From contig CAZOIK010000466.1 in the NCBI GenBank assembly GCA_964579765.1, positions 1 through 18,001 on the forward strand: a stretch of 18,001 bases of DNA. Direction: 5' to 3'. The notes beneath the pieces were generated by a model, which did no database searches, was not told the DNA's origin, and saw only the letters and a list, made by a program, of their open reading frames with translations. Numbering within the stretch: the first letter of the stretch is position 1; every line of letters begins with the position of its first letter. Both the position numbers and the translations under genes were made by a program. This DNA is from DATNBT01 sp964579765. Its GTDB lineage: Bacteria > Acidobacteriota > Vicinamibacteria > Vicinamibacterales > CAVVIG01. This document shows positions 1-6,718 of the stretch, piece after piece.

Positions 1-510
1 GCCCGCCGGGCGCTGGGGGGGGGGCCGCCCGCCGGCGCGCACCGCGAGGAGGCGGTGCCGCAACCGGAACGGCCGCTGCGCCGCGCGCCGCCGCCGGCGC
101 CGGGGCCCGCGGTCGATCCCGCGACGGCGCTGCGCGATCGCACGCACGGCGTCGCCGCCATCCATCGCGAGGTGGCGCGCGCGCGGCGTGAGCGTCGGCC
201 GCTCGGCGTGATCGTCTTCAACAACGATCCGACCGCGTCACGCCCGGGGATCGTCGGCAAGCTGCGCGCGTCGGACCTCGCGATTGAGTGGGATCCGCAG
301 CAACTGGTCGTCGTGTTGACGAGCGTCGCGCCCGGCGACGCTCGAAGCGTGGCGAAACGTCTGCACGCCGCGCTGCACGTCGCCACGAACGCGTCCATCG
401 CCGGCGGCGTGAGCGACGTGCTCCCGCACGAACCCTTCGACACCGTGCTCGCGCGCGCGCAGGAGAAGATGCGGCTCGTCTCCCGGCGCGGGCACCACGC
501 CGTCGCGTGA
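1..510 (+). CDS. Degenerate GGDEF-domain protein, N-terminus cut by window edge
   Basis: The frame is open from base 1 to the TGA at 508-510, so the start probably lies outside the window. A GTG at 55 would give 151 residues and is a fallback start; an AGGAGG lies just upstream of it but very close. Numbering from that GTG, residues 1-20 are a Pro/Arg/Ala-rich linker. Residues ~21-148 then follow the GGDEF (diguanylate cyclase) pattern by eye: DPATALRDR for the usual DxLTGLxNR, FNNDP at the metal-binding strand, RASD (71-74) at the inhibitory RxxD I-site, and ASIAGGVS (113-120) for the usual SIGVA strand. The GGDEF signature, expected five residues after RxxD, reads DPQQL (80-84). Catalysis is therefore unlikely, and a c-di-GMP-binding or purely structural role is inferred. 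It is the only real plus-strand gene here and converges on the HicB-like gene with a 13-bp gap. A run of ten G at 15-24 could hide a frame error. Confidence 0.6.
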   Translation, partial: ARRALGGGPPAGAHREEAVPQPERPLRRAPPPAPGPAVDPATALRDRTHGVAAIHREVARARRERRPLGVIVFNNDPTASRPGIVGKLRASDLAIEWDPQQLVVVLTSVAPGDARSVAKRLHAALHVATNASIAGGVSDVLPHEPFDTVLARAQEKMRLVSRRGHHAVA

Positions 511-523
511 GATCGTCCGGCGG

Positions 524-886
524 TTATGCCGTGCGCGTCAGCGGCGGGAGGTACGGCAGGACGGTCGGATGGCGGCGCAGTACGGCGGCCGTCACTTGCA
601 CCGAGCGCCCGTCATCGGACCAGGGAAGCGTCGCGGCAAAGGGCAGAGGCGAGGCGTCCTTGAACGCCGTCCAGTAGAGCGGCGGCGCCGCCGCAAACAC
701 CGACAGCGGCTCGCGCCGGTGCCGCTGGTCGTATTCGATATGCGCCAGCGCCAGCCGGAGCACGGCGTCTGCCGCGAGCTCAATCGAGCGGCCGACCGCC
801 ATCAAGTCGTATTCCAGCAGGCGCGCAATCCACGTGCGACGCGTCTCTGGATAGATCACGACACGGAGCTGGACCGGGGAGGCCAT
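524..886 (-). CDS. Solitary HicB-like conserved hypothetical protein
   Basis: This is a 120-residue protein starting MASPVQLRVVIYPET. I chose the ATG at 886 because AGGA lies about five bases upstream. A GTG at 919 would add 11 residues without a comparable ribosome site. The first ~55 residues have the pattern of the HicB/UPF0150 fold: a beta strand (LRVVIYPE), a second strand (TWIARLLEYDLMAVG) and a helix with the AADAVLRLALAH pattern. HicB proteins usually act as antitoxins to HicA, a small RNA-binding toxin. No HicA-sized gene is visible beside it, and the C-terminal half (residues ~60-120, rich in Pro and aromatics) carries no DNA-binding domain I recognise. The fold assignment is inference and the function is unknown. 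It lies downstream of the NusG-like gene on the same strand, across a 129-bp gap. Confidence 0.6.
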   Translation of the reverse strand: MASPVQLRVVIYPETRRTWIARLLEYDLMAVGRSIELAADAVLRLALAHIEYDQRHRREPLSVFAAAPPLYWTAFKDASPLPFAATLPWSDDGRSVQVTAAVLRRHPTVLPYLPPLTRTA

Positions 887-994
887 TTGTCCTACACGCA
901 ATATCGGCCGGACGTGCACCGGCGATAGCGGCCGCGCAACGTCGCGCAGCGATGGTCTTCGAACTGGCGATATGGTCGAATGGCTGAGGTTGCG

Positions 995-1013
995 GCGGCC
1001 CGTTCAGGGCCGC
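995..1013 (-). terminator. GC stem-loop just after the NusG-like gene
   Basis: A perfect 7-bp stem, GCGGCCC (995-1001) and GGGCCGC (1007-1013), closes a 5-base loop two bases past the NusG-like TAG stop. Read on the minus strand it is followed by GCAACCTC, with no U-tract, so it does not meet the intrinsic terminator model. It may serve as an mRNA 3' end, a pause site or a Rho-associated structure. The rest of the 887-1015 gap shows no convincing promoter. Confidence 0.3.
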
Positions 1014-1015
1014 GA

Positions 1016-1519
1016 CTAATACGGCTTGACGTCGGCCGCGTCCACTTCGACGCTGACGGCCTGCCCGATCAGATCGACCGACAGCACCAGACGGGCCTTC
1101 GGTGCGTCCTTCCGGACGAGCCGTCCGACCACGCCCTTGAGCGGCCCGTGCACGACCTCCACCATCATGCCTTCGTGAATCAGCGGGCAGGGATCGAACT
1201 GCAGCTCGCTGCCGACGAGGACGCGGATGCTGTCGAGCTCGTACTCGGGAATCGGGGCAGGCTTGCCCTCGAACGAGACGATGTTGACGACGCCGGTGCA
1301 CTTCAGGATCGACAGCGCGTCGTCTGGATCGAACTTGGCGAAGCAGTAGCCGGGGAAGAGCGGCCAGTCGATCTTCTTCTTGCGATCCTTCCACCGGCTC
1401 CACCGCGTGATCGTCGGCAGGAACGCATCGATGTGCTTCCGCTCGAGTTGTTCGCGGACGACCTGCTCGTGGCGCGAGCGGGTCCACACCGCGAACCACT
1501 GCGACTGAAGGTCGGTCAC
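1016..1519 (-). CDS. NusG-family antiterminator paralogue (UpxY/RfaH-like)
   Basis: This 167-residue protein starts at a GTG whose last two bases belong to the upstream TGA stop (GTGA, 1516-1519), so translation is probably coupled to the SurA-like gene. Residues ~7-105 form an NGN domain: QWFAVWTRSRHEQVV, then FLPTITRWSRWKDRKKK and the PLFPGYCFAKF strand typical of NusG proteins. Residues ~115-145 (HEGMMVEVVHGPLKGVVGRLVR) match a KOW domain. The RW-x-DRKKK stretch and the short length resemble UpxY/LoaP/RfaH-type specialised paralogues rather than housekeeping NusG, which normally sits beside secE and rplK. Family members bind the RNA polymerase clamp through the NGN domain and promote read-through of long polysaccharide or secondary-metabolite operons. 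The neighbourhood (SurA, Mfd, rfaE2, glycan exporter) fits an envelope role. The target operon is not visible. UpxY-like is a tentative subfamily call; NusG superfamily is firm. Confidence 0.85.
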   Translation of the reverse strand: MTDLQSQWFAVWTRSRHEQVVREQLERKHIDAFLPTITRWSRWKDRKKKIDWPLFPGYCFAKFDPDDALSILKCTGVVNIVSFEGKPAPIPEYELDSIRVLVGSELQFDPCPLIHEGMMVEVVHGPLKGVVGRLVRKDAPKARLVLSVDLIGQAVSVEVDAADVKPY

Positions 1520-2619
1520 TGAGCGGTTGCGGGCGCGGGCGCGGCCGGTGCAGGCGCGGCCGCCTCTTTGGCCTGCTCCGCCAGGCCCTGCTCGTACGCC
1601 TTCTTCACTTCGTCGTTGTGCCAGTCGATGATCGCCTGCGCGCGAAGCTTGACGAGATACTTCTGGAATTCGTCGCGGCGCTTGTCGGTGAAGACGCGCT
1701 CGCTGATCTGATCCTTCGCCTGATCGAAGGGCAGCACCTTGGTCGGCGTCGCGGATTCCAGCTTGAGAATCTGATAACCACGCTGCGTCCTGATCACCGG
1801 CGTGATCTGTCCCGGCTTCAGCCCATCGACAAGCTTCCGGAAATCCGGAGACAGATCGTTCACGTTCAACGGCCCGATCAGGCCGCCGTTGGTCTTCGAC
1901 GCGGAGTCGGACACTTCCGTGGCCACCTTGTCGAACGCCTCACCGCCGGTGACGCGCTTGCGGATCTCCTCGGCGCGCGCTTTCGCCGCGTCGTCGGCCG
2001 CGGCGTTGACGCCACGCGCGTCCGCAGGCACGTTCACCAGAATCTCACGCAGCATGACGGAGGACGGCGTCGTGAACTCCGCCATGTGCGCGTCGTAGTA
2101 CTTGTGCGCCTCGTCGTCGGTGATCGCGACGCGGCCGAAGACCTCGGCCTGCTGCACGCGCTGGACGATGACCGTGCGCTCCAGATTCCGGCGCAGATCC
2201 GCCATCGTCATGTTCTCTTGTTTGAGCGCCGCGACGAGCTGCTCGTCGCTTTCAATCTTGTTCTGCGTCTTCAGGTTGTCGAGGATCTGTTTGTACTGCT
2301 CGTCCGAGACCTTGTAACCGAGCTCCTTGCCGCGCTGGAGCAGCAGCATCTCGTCCACGGCGTTGACGAGCAGGCCGGGCGTGACGTCAGCGATCGCTTT
2401 CTTCAGCTCTTCGTTGCCCTGCGGCGTCGAGAGATCGATGGGTTTGCCGCGTTGGCGGATTTCCTGAATCTGCCGCGTCTCGAGGTCGCTCTTGGTGAAG
2501 ATCTCGCCGTTCACCTTGACCAGCACCTGCTCCAGGATCTCGGAGCGGGCGGCCGTCGCGAGAGAGACGGACAGAACGAGGGCGGCGAACAGCGCGCGGC
2601 GCAAAGTGCGGTCATTCAT
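1516..2619 (-). CDS. SurA-like periplasmic peptidyl-prolyl cis-trans isomerase (parvulin)
   Basis: About 367 residues from the ATG at 2619; a TTG two codons upstream (2625) is possible. Residues ~1-26 form a signal peptide: NDRTLRR, a hydrophobic run, then ATAARS. No lipobox cysteine is present. Residues ~27-180 match the SurA N-terminal chaperone domain (VLVKVNGEIFTKSDLE near the start). One parvulin domain spans ~188-288, with SVMLREILV at its start, GGLIGPLNVNDLSPDF in the middle and the closing TQRGYQILKLE. The C-terminus is an Ala/Pro/Gln tail. E. coli SurA has two parvulin domains, so this is a single-domain variant. It likely folds outer-membrane and periplasmic proteins. It lies 34 bp downstream of mfd and overlaps the NusG-like gene by four bases, suggesting co-transcription. 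I leave the symbol blank because the single-domain form is not orthologous with certainty. Confidence 0.88.
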   Translation of the reverse strand: MNDRTLRRALFAALVLSVSLATAARSEILEQVLVKVNGEIFTKSDLETRQIQEIRQRGKPIDLSTPQGNEELKKAIADVTPGLLVNAVDEMLLLQRGKELGYKVSDEQYKQILDNLKTQNKIESDEQLVAALKQENMTMADLRRNLERTVIVQRVQQAEVFGRVAITDDEAHKYYDAHMAEFTTPSSVMLREILVNVPADARGVNAAADDAAKARAEEIRKRVTGGEAFDKVATEVSDSASKTNGGLIGPLNVNDLSPDFRKLVDGLKPGQITPVIRTQRGYQILKLESATPTKVLPFDQAKDQISERVFTDKRRDEFQKYLVKLRAQAIIDWHNDEVKKAYEQGLAEQAKEAAAPAPAAPAPATAQ

Positions 2620-2653
2620 AAGCAAAGATCCATTTTACTCTGGCAGGTCCGTC

Positions 2654-5600
2654 TCACCCGAGCAGCTCGCTGAGGACGCCGCCGACGCGCTCGAACACGC
2701 CGCCGGCCGCCCGGGGGTCGTCCTTGACCGGCCGCGTCATCTCGGCCTTGGTGAATCCGGGCCGGACCTCGCCTTCCTTCGCCCGTGCCGTCCACCAGCT
2801 CGCGCGATCGGAGCGGCGCTTGCCCGAATCCCTCCGAATCCCACCCCCCAAGTCCCTCATCCCGTCCAGGTTCACCTTCAACGCCGCAGGCGGGACGAGC
2901 GTCAGGTCGCCGCGCTGCCGCACCAGCGCGACCAGCCTGACGGGATCGGCCTTCGCCTGCGGTCTGAACTTTATGACGACGGTACGGGCTTCCCGGTCGA
3001 TCGACTCCACGCCAAGCCGGTCGGCCATGACGCGGATGCGGCCGTAGTCGGCAAGGTTGAGCACCGAGTCCGGCAGCGGACCGTAGCGATCGGCCGCCTC
3101 GTCGAGCACGCGGTCGATCTCTTCCTCTTTGCGCGCCGCCGCGACCCGGCGGTAGAGCATGAGCCGCTGGTTCATGTCGGGCACGTACGCCTCGTCGATG
3201 CGCAGGTCTACGCCGAGGTTGACCGTCGCGCGCACGTCGTCTTCGATCTCTTCGCCCTTCAGCTCGCGCACGGTCTGCTCGAGCAGCTTCATGTACATCT
3301 CGAACCCGACCGTGTCGATGTGCCCGCTCTGCTCGCCGCCCAGCAGATGTCCCGCGCCGCGGATCTCGAGATCGAGCGCGGCGACGCGGAAGCCGCTGCC
3401 GAGATCGCTGAACTCCTTGATCGCCGCGAGTCGCTTTTTCGCGACCGGCGACAGATTGTCTTCCGGCGGAATCAGCAGATAGGCGTACGCCGGCCGATCG
3501 GACCGGCCGACCCGCCCGCGCAGCTGATAAAGCTGTGACAACCCGTATCGATCGGCGCGGTTGATGACGATCGTGTTCGCGTTCGGAATGTCGAGCCCGT
3601 TCTCGACAATCGTCGTCGCCAGCAGGACGTCGAACTTCCTTGCCATGAAGTCGAGCATCGCGCGCTCGAGCGTGTCCTCGCTCATCTGGCCGTGGCCGAT
3701 GACCACGCGCGCCTCGGGGACGAGACGCTGAATCAGGTGGCCGATCGAGAAGATCGACTCCACGCGGTTGTGGACGACGAACACCTGGCCGCCGCGGGCG
3801 AGCTCGTTCCTGATCGCGGTGGCGATCACCTGCGGGTCGAACTTGACGACGTTGGTCTGGATCGAGAGTCGATCCTTCGGCGGCGTCTCGATGATCGACA
3901 TGTCGCGGATGCCGACGAGCGACATGTTGAGCGTGCGCGGAATCGGCGTCGCGCTCATCGTCAGCACGTCCACCTTCTTCCGCAGCTGCTTGATCTTCTC
4001 CTTGTGCGCGACGCCGAAGCGCTGTTCCTCGTCCACCACCAGCAGGCCGAGATCGCGGAACTCCACGTCCTTCGAGAGCAGCCGGTGTGTGCCGACGACG
4101 ACGTCGACTTTGCCCGCGGCCAGGTCGGCGACGACCTGCTGCTGCTCCTGCTTCGTCCGGAAGCGGCTGATCATGTCGATGCGCACGGGGAATCCGGCGA
4201 ATCGCTCTTTCAACGTCTTCTCGTGCTGGAACGCGAGCACGGTCGTCGGCGCGAGGAAGGCGACCTGCTTGCCGTCCATGACGGCCTTGAACGCCGCCCG
4301 CATCGCGACCTCGGTCTTGCCGTATCCGACGTCGCCGCAGAGCAGGCGGTCCATCGGCGTCGGCGACTCCATGTCGTGCTTGATGTCGGCGATCGCGGTC
4401 TTCTGATCGGGCGTGAGGTCGTACTCGAACGCGTCCTCGAACTCCTGCTGCCAGTGCGAGTCGGGGCTGAACGCATGGCCGGGGACCGCCTTGCGCGCGG
4501 CGTAGAGCTTCAGCAGCTCCTCGGCCATGTCGCGCATGGCTTTCTTGACCTTGCTCTTCGCACGCTCCCACGACGTGCCGCCGAGGCGATCGACCGGCGG
4601 ATTGCTCGCTCCTGTGTACTTCTGGACGAGATCGAGCCGCTCGACGGGCACGAACAGCTTGTCGTCGCCCGCGTAGCGGAGCTCGAGGAACTCCTGTTCG
4701 TTGTCGCCGATGCCGATCTTCTTCAAGCCGACGAAGACGCCGATGCCGTGATCGATATGGACGACGTAGTTGCCGATCTTGAGGTCGCGCAGGTCCGAGA
4801 GGAACGCTTTCGACGCCGAGCGACGCTTCTCGGGAGCGCGCCGTTCCTCCTCGAACACGTCGGCTTCCGAGTAGATCTGAAAATCCGCGTCCGGAAGCCG
4901 GAAGCCCTGCGACACCACGCCCTGCACGAGCAGCACCGCGGCATAGCGGGAGCTTTCCGATTGATCGACCGGCGCGGCGAGGACGTCGTACTCCTTCAGC
5001 AGCTCGATCGTCCGTTCCACGCGGCCGGCCGACGCGGCCGCCAGCAGCGTCGTCCCCCCGGCCTCGCGCTGACGCCGCACGTCGGCGACCCAGTCGGCGA
5101 GACGCCCGTGGAAAGCGACCGCCGGCTGACAGCGAACGTGACCGCGTGGACTGTTGGGATTTGCGATTTGGGATTCGACGTCGTCGAGGCCGAGTTGCGA
5201 CAGCGCCACGGCCGATGCCAGCTTGGCTTCGACGTCAGGCCAGCCCGCGAACAGCGCCGAGGGCGGCGGGACTGTGGACCCGGAGGCGACGTTTCCTGCG
5301 ATGGCGTCGTAGCTGCGCTGCATCTGCTCCAGCAGCTTCGATGCGTGCGCATCGACTTCGTCGCGCTCGGACACCACGATCTGCGCGTCGTGGGCGAGCG
5401 AGAGATAGTCGAAGATCGTGGCGCCGCGATCGTCCGCCAGCACGTCGCGCAGCGGAACGACCACCACACGGTCAACCGCCGCCGTCGAACGCTGCGTGGC
5501 GGGATCGTAGGCACGCATCGACTCGATCGTGTCGCCCACGAATTCGAGTCGCACCGGAAGCGCCGCTCCGGCGGGAAAGACATCGACAATGCCGCCGCGG

Positions 5601-6160
5601 ATGGCGAACTCGCCGTGCTCGTCGGCGGGATCTTCACGCGAGAAGCCCGCGTCCACGAGCAGCTCGGCCAGCTCCATCGTGTCGATGTCCTGGCCCGGGC
5701 GGAGGTCGATTGACGACCGCTTGAGCCGGTCGGGCGACGTCACGCGCGGCAGGAGTGCGGTCGCGGACGCCACCACCACGCGCGCGGCGCCATGAGCCAG
5801 CGCATGCAAGGCACGGGCGCGCAGCGAGGTCACGCCGACGTGCGCGGCGAGGCCGCGATAGGGATCCACTTCGTGCGAGGGGAACGGCAGAACCGCGGCG
5901 TCCGCCGCGGCGGCAGACAGGCCTTCGAGCGATGCGAGAAAGAAGCTGACATCCGCGGTCGCCTGCTCGAGGTCGGCGTCGCCGGGCACGACGAACAACA
6001 CGACGCCCCGCGGCCGCTCGTGCGAGAGGTTCGCGACAAACAGCGCTTTGGCGGCGGGCGTGAGCCCGGCGACGGCGCGGCTGCGCGTGTCGAGACCGCT
6101 GCGCGCGATGGCCGTCTTGAGCAGCGCCTGGAGGTTGAGGGACGTGGACGTGGTGGACAT
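2654..6160 (-). CDS. mfd: Transcription-repair coupling factor Mfd
   Basis: This 1168-residue protein (ATG at 6160; an upstream TTG at 6172 is less likely) matches the usual ~1150-residue Mfd. Mfd is a DNA translocase that displaces stalled RNA polymerase and recruits UvrA. Residues 1-~330 are the UvrB-like region. Residues ~455-520 are the RNA polymerase interaction domain (KIGNYVVHIDHGIGVFVGL). The RecG-like motor follows: Walker A GDVGYGKTEVAMR (~609), DEEQRFG (~709), SATPIPRTLNMSL, the QLRGRVGRSDR motif VI (~877), then the TRG region. The D7 domain begins with MYMKLLEQTVRELKGEE (~970). Two stretches look inserted: residues ~328-335 (SQIANPNS) and ~1100-1113 (a Gly/Arg-rich loop). Both are encoded by GGGATT-family repeats like those between genes nearby. 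The far C-terminus (~1115-1168) is Arg/Lys-rich and unlike typical Mfd ends. No strong ribosome site precedes the ATG. Confidence 0.96.
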   Translation of the reverse strand: MSTTSTSLNLQALLKTAIARSGLDTRSRAVAGLTPAAKALFVANLSHERPRGVVLFVVPGDADLEQATADVSFFLASLEGLSAAAADAAVLPFPSHEVDPYRGLAAHVGVTSLRARALHALAHGAARVVVASATALLPRVTSPDRLKRSSIDLRPGQDIDTMELAELLVDAGFSREDPADEHGEFAIRGGIVDVFPAGAALPVRLEFVGDTIESMRAYDPATQRSTAAVDRVVVVPLRDVLADDRGATIFDYLSLAHDAQIVVSERDEVDAHASKLLEQMQRSYDAIAGNVASGSTVPPPSALFAGWPDVEAKLASAVALSQLGLDDVESQIANPNSPRGHVRCQPAVAFHGRLADWVADVRRQREAGGTTLLAAASAGRVERTIELLKEYDVLAAPVDQSESSRYAAVLLVQGVVSQGFRLPDADFQIYSEADVFEEERRAPEKRRSASKAFLSDLRDLKIGNYVVHIDHGIGVFVGLKKIGIGDNEQEFLELRYAGDDKLFVPVERLDLVQKYTGASNPPVDRLGGTSWERAKSKVKKAMRDMAEELLKLYAARKAVPGHAFSPDSHWQQEFEDAFEYDLTPDQKTAIADIKHDMESPTPMDRLLCGDVGYGKTEVAMRAAFKAVMDGKQVAFLAPTTVLAFQHEKTLKERFAGFPVRIDMISRFRTKQEQQQVVADLAAGKVDVVVGTHRLLSKDVEFRDLGLLVVDEEQRFGVAHKEKIKQLRKKVDVLTMSATPIPRTLNMSLVGIRDMSIIETPPKDRLSIQTNVVKFDPQVIATAIRNELARGGQVFVVHNRVESIFSIGHLIQRLVPEARVVIGHGQMSEDTLERAMLDFMARKFDVLLATTIVENGLDIPNANTIVINRADRYGLSQLYQLRGRVGRSDRPAYAYLLIPPEDNLSPVAKKRLAAIKEFSDLGSGFRVAALDLEIRGAGHLLGGEQSGHIDTVGFEMYMKLLEQTVRELKGEEIEDDVRATVNLGVDLRIDEAYVPDMNQRLMLYRRVAAARKEEEIDRVLDEAADRYGPLPDSVLNLADYGRIRVMADRLGVESIDREARTVVIKFRPQAKADPVRLVALVRQRGDLTLVPPAALKVNLDGMRDLGGGIRRDSGKRRSDRASWWTARAKEGEVRPGFTKAEMTRPVKDDPRAAGGVFERVGGVLSELLG
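2823..2863 (-). repeat. G-rich GGGATT-type repeat in mfd 3' end, candidate G-quadruplex
   Basis: On the minus strand, which is the mfd coding strand, this segment has six runs of three or more G separated by 1-7 bases, including one run of six. This satisfies the G3+N1-7 quadruplex pattern. It contains GGGATTCGGAGGGATTCGGG, which closely resembles the GGGATTA array before atpD. It encodes Mfd residues ~1100-1113 without breaking the frame. Confidence 0.55.
5156..5177 (+). repeat. GGGATTT-type repeat inside mfd
   Basis: The plus strand reads GGGATTTGCGATTTGGGATT followed by CG, a short array of G(C/G)GATTT units lying antisense within mfd. It encodes the SQIANPN stretch near Mfd residues 328-335, at the end of the UvrB-like part. 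Its base composition stands out from the GC-rich codon usage around it. Confidence 0.45.
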
Positions 6161-6178
6161 CGCGTCGTGCAAACCGGA

Positions 6179-6232
6179 TGTGGGGTCCGCCTTCAGGCGG
6201 ACGGTTGCGGCCGGCTGAAGCCGGCCCCCACA
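6179..6232. repeat. REP/BIME-like double hairpin between rfaE2 and mfd
   Basis: Two short palindromes face each other. The left is TGTGGGG running into the stem GTCCGCC (6185-6191), loop TTCA, GGCGGAC (6196-6202). The right is GGCCGGC (6209-6215), loop TGAA, GCCGGCC (6220-6226), running into CCCCACA. Read from either end the pattern is the same, GTGGGG-N-CCGSCTTCAGSCGG-N-C, so this is one repeat unit present in two inverted copies with a 6-bp linker. A GTGG-type head plus a GC hairpin is the architecture of REP elements mobilised by RAYT (TnpA-REP) transposases. It may also act as a transcription or mRNA-stability boundary between rfaE2 and mfd. Confidence 0.7.
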
Positions 6233-6236
6233 ACGA

Positions 6237-6710
6237 TTACGTCTGTTTCTTCAATCGCTCAAGAATGTTCGTCGTCGAATAGCCGGGCTCAAACGGAGCA
6301 AACACGACGCGACCGCCCCGCCTTTCGACGGTATCACGGCCAGGAAGGTCGCGCCCCTGCCAATCCGCGCCCTTGACGAGCACATCCGGACCGAGCCGCT
6401 CGATCACCGCAGCTGGTGTGTCTTCCTCGAAGATCACGACCGCATCGACCGCGCTCAGGCTCGACAGCAGTTCCGCGCGGTCGGCCTCGGCCGTGACCGG
6501 ACGATCGGCGCCCTTGCCGAGCCGCCGCACGGATGCGTCGGCGTTCACGCCGACGATCAAGACGTCGCCGAGGCTGCGCGCGTACTTCAGGTAGCGGACG
6601 TGCCCGACGTGCAGCAGATCGAAGACGCCGTTGGTGAAGACGATCGATCGGCCCGACCGGCGCTCGCGCTCCGCGAAGGCGGCGGCCGCGTCGAGTGAAA
6701 GGACAGCCAC
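6237..6710 (-). CDS. rfaE2: D-glycero-beta-D-manno-heptose 1-phosphate adenylyltransferase (RfaE2-type)
   Basis: This 157-residue protein is the size of the stand-alone cytidylyltransferase-like half of HldE. It contains the nucleotidyltransferase signature FTNGVFDLLHVGHVRYL (residues ~25-41), with the HxGH ATP-binding motif, and the C-terminal YSTTNILERL typical of RfaE domain II. It would transfer AMP to heptose 1-phosphate, giving ADP-heptose for lipopolysaccharide or glycoprotein heptosylation. The GTG start at 6710 has AGG about eight bases upstream, overlapping the TAG stop of the ATPase gene (8-bp gap), so it belongs to the same operon as the exporter. The kinase half (RfaE1/HldA) is not in the window. 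Other members of this small nucleotidyltransferase family (glycerol-3-phosphate or FAD-type) are less likely given this motif set. Confidence 0.88.
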   Translation of the reverse strand: MAVLSLDAAAAFAERERRSGRSIVFTNGVFDLLHVGHVRYLKYARSLGDVLIVGVNADASVRRLGKGADRPVTAEADRAELLSSLSAVDAVVIFEEDTPAAVIERLGPDVLVKGADWQGRDLPGRDTVERRGGRVVFAPFEPGYSTTNILERLKKQT

Positions 6711-6718
6711 GCCGCGAC

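Noticed and set aside
971..1010. tRNA-Ser/Leu-like start (GGTCGAATGGCTGAGG)
   Set aside because: The D-arm-like words are followed by a GC hairpin and the end of the NusG-like gene; no anticodon arm, T-arm or acceptor pairing could be found.
995..1013. Classical Rho-independent terminator
   Set aside because: The stem-loop is good but no U-tract follows on the minus strand, so I list it only as a low-confidence stem-loop.
524..1015. HicAB toxin-antitoxin pair
   Set aside because: No HicA-like small basic protein is encoded in the 129-bp gap or beside it on either strand.
2616..4571. Minus-strand 651-codon frame overlapping mfd
   Set aside because: It is a second frame of mfd on the same strand; the product is Arg-rich low complexity, whereas the mfd frame shows all helicase motifs.
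3692..5713. Long plus-strand open frame (about 670 codons) opposite mfd
   Set aside because: It is antisense to secure Mfd domains and its translation is rich in Arg, Asp, Val and His without any recognisable motif. It is a high-GC shadow frame. The same holds for plus-strand frames opposite surA (1618-2673), the ATPase (6695-8041), atpD (9397-10368) and parB (13022-14836).
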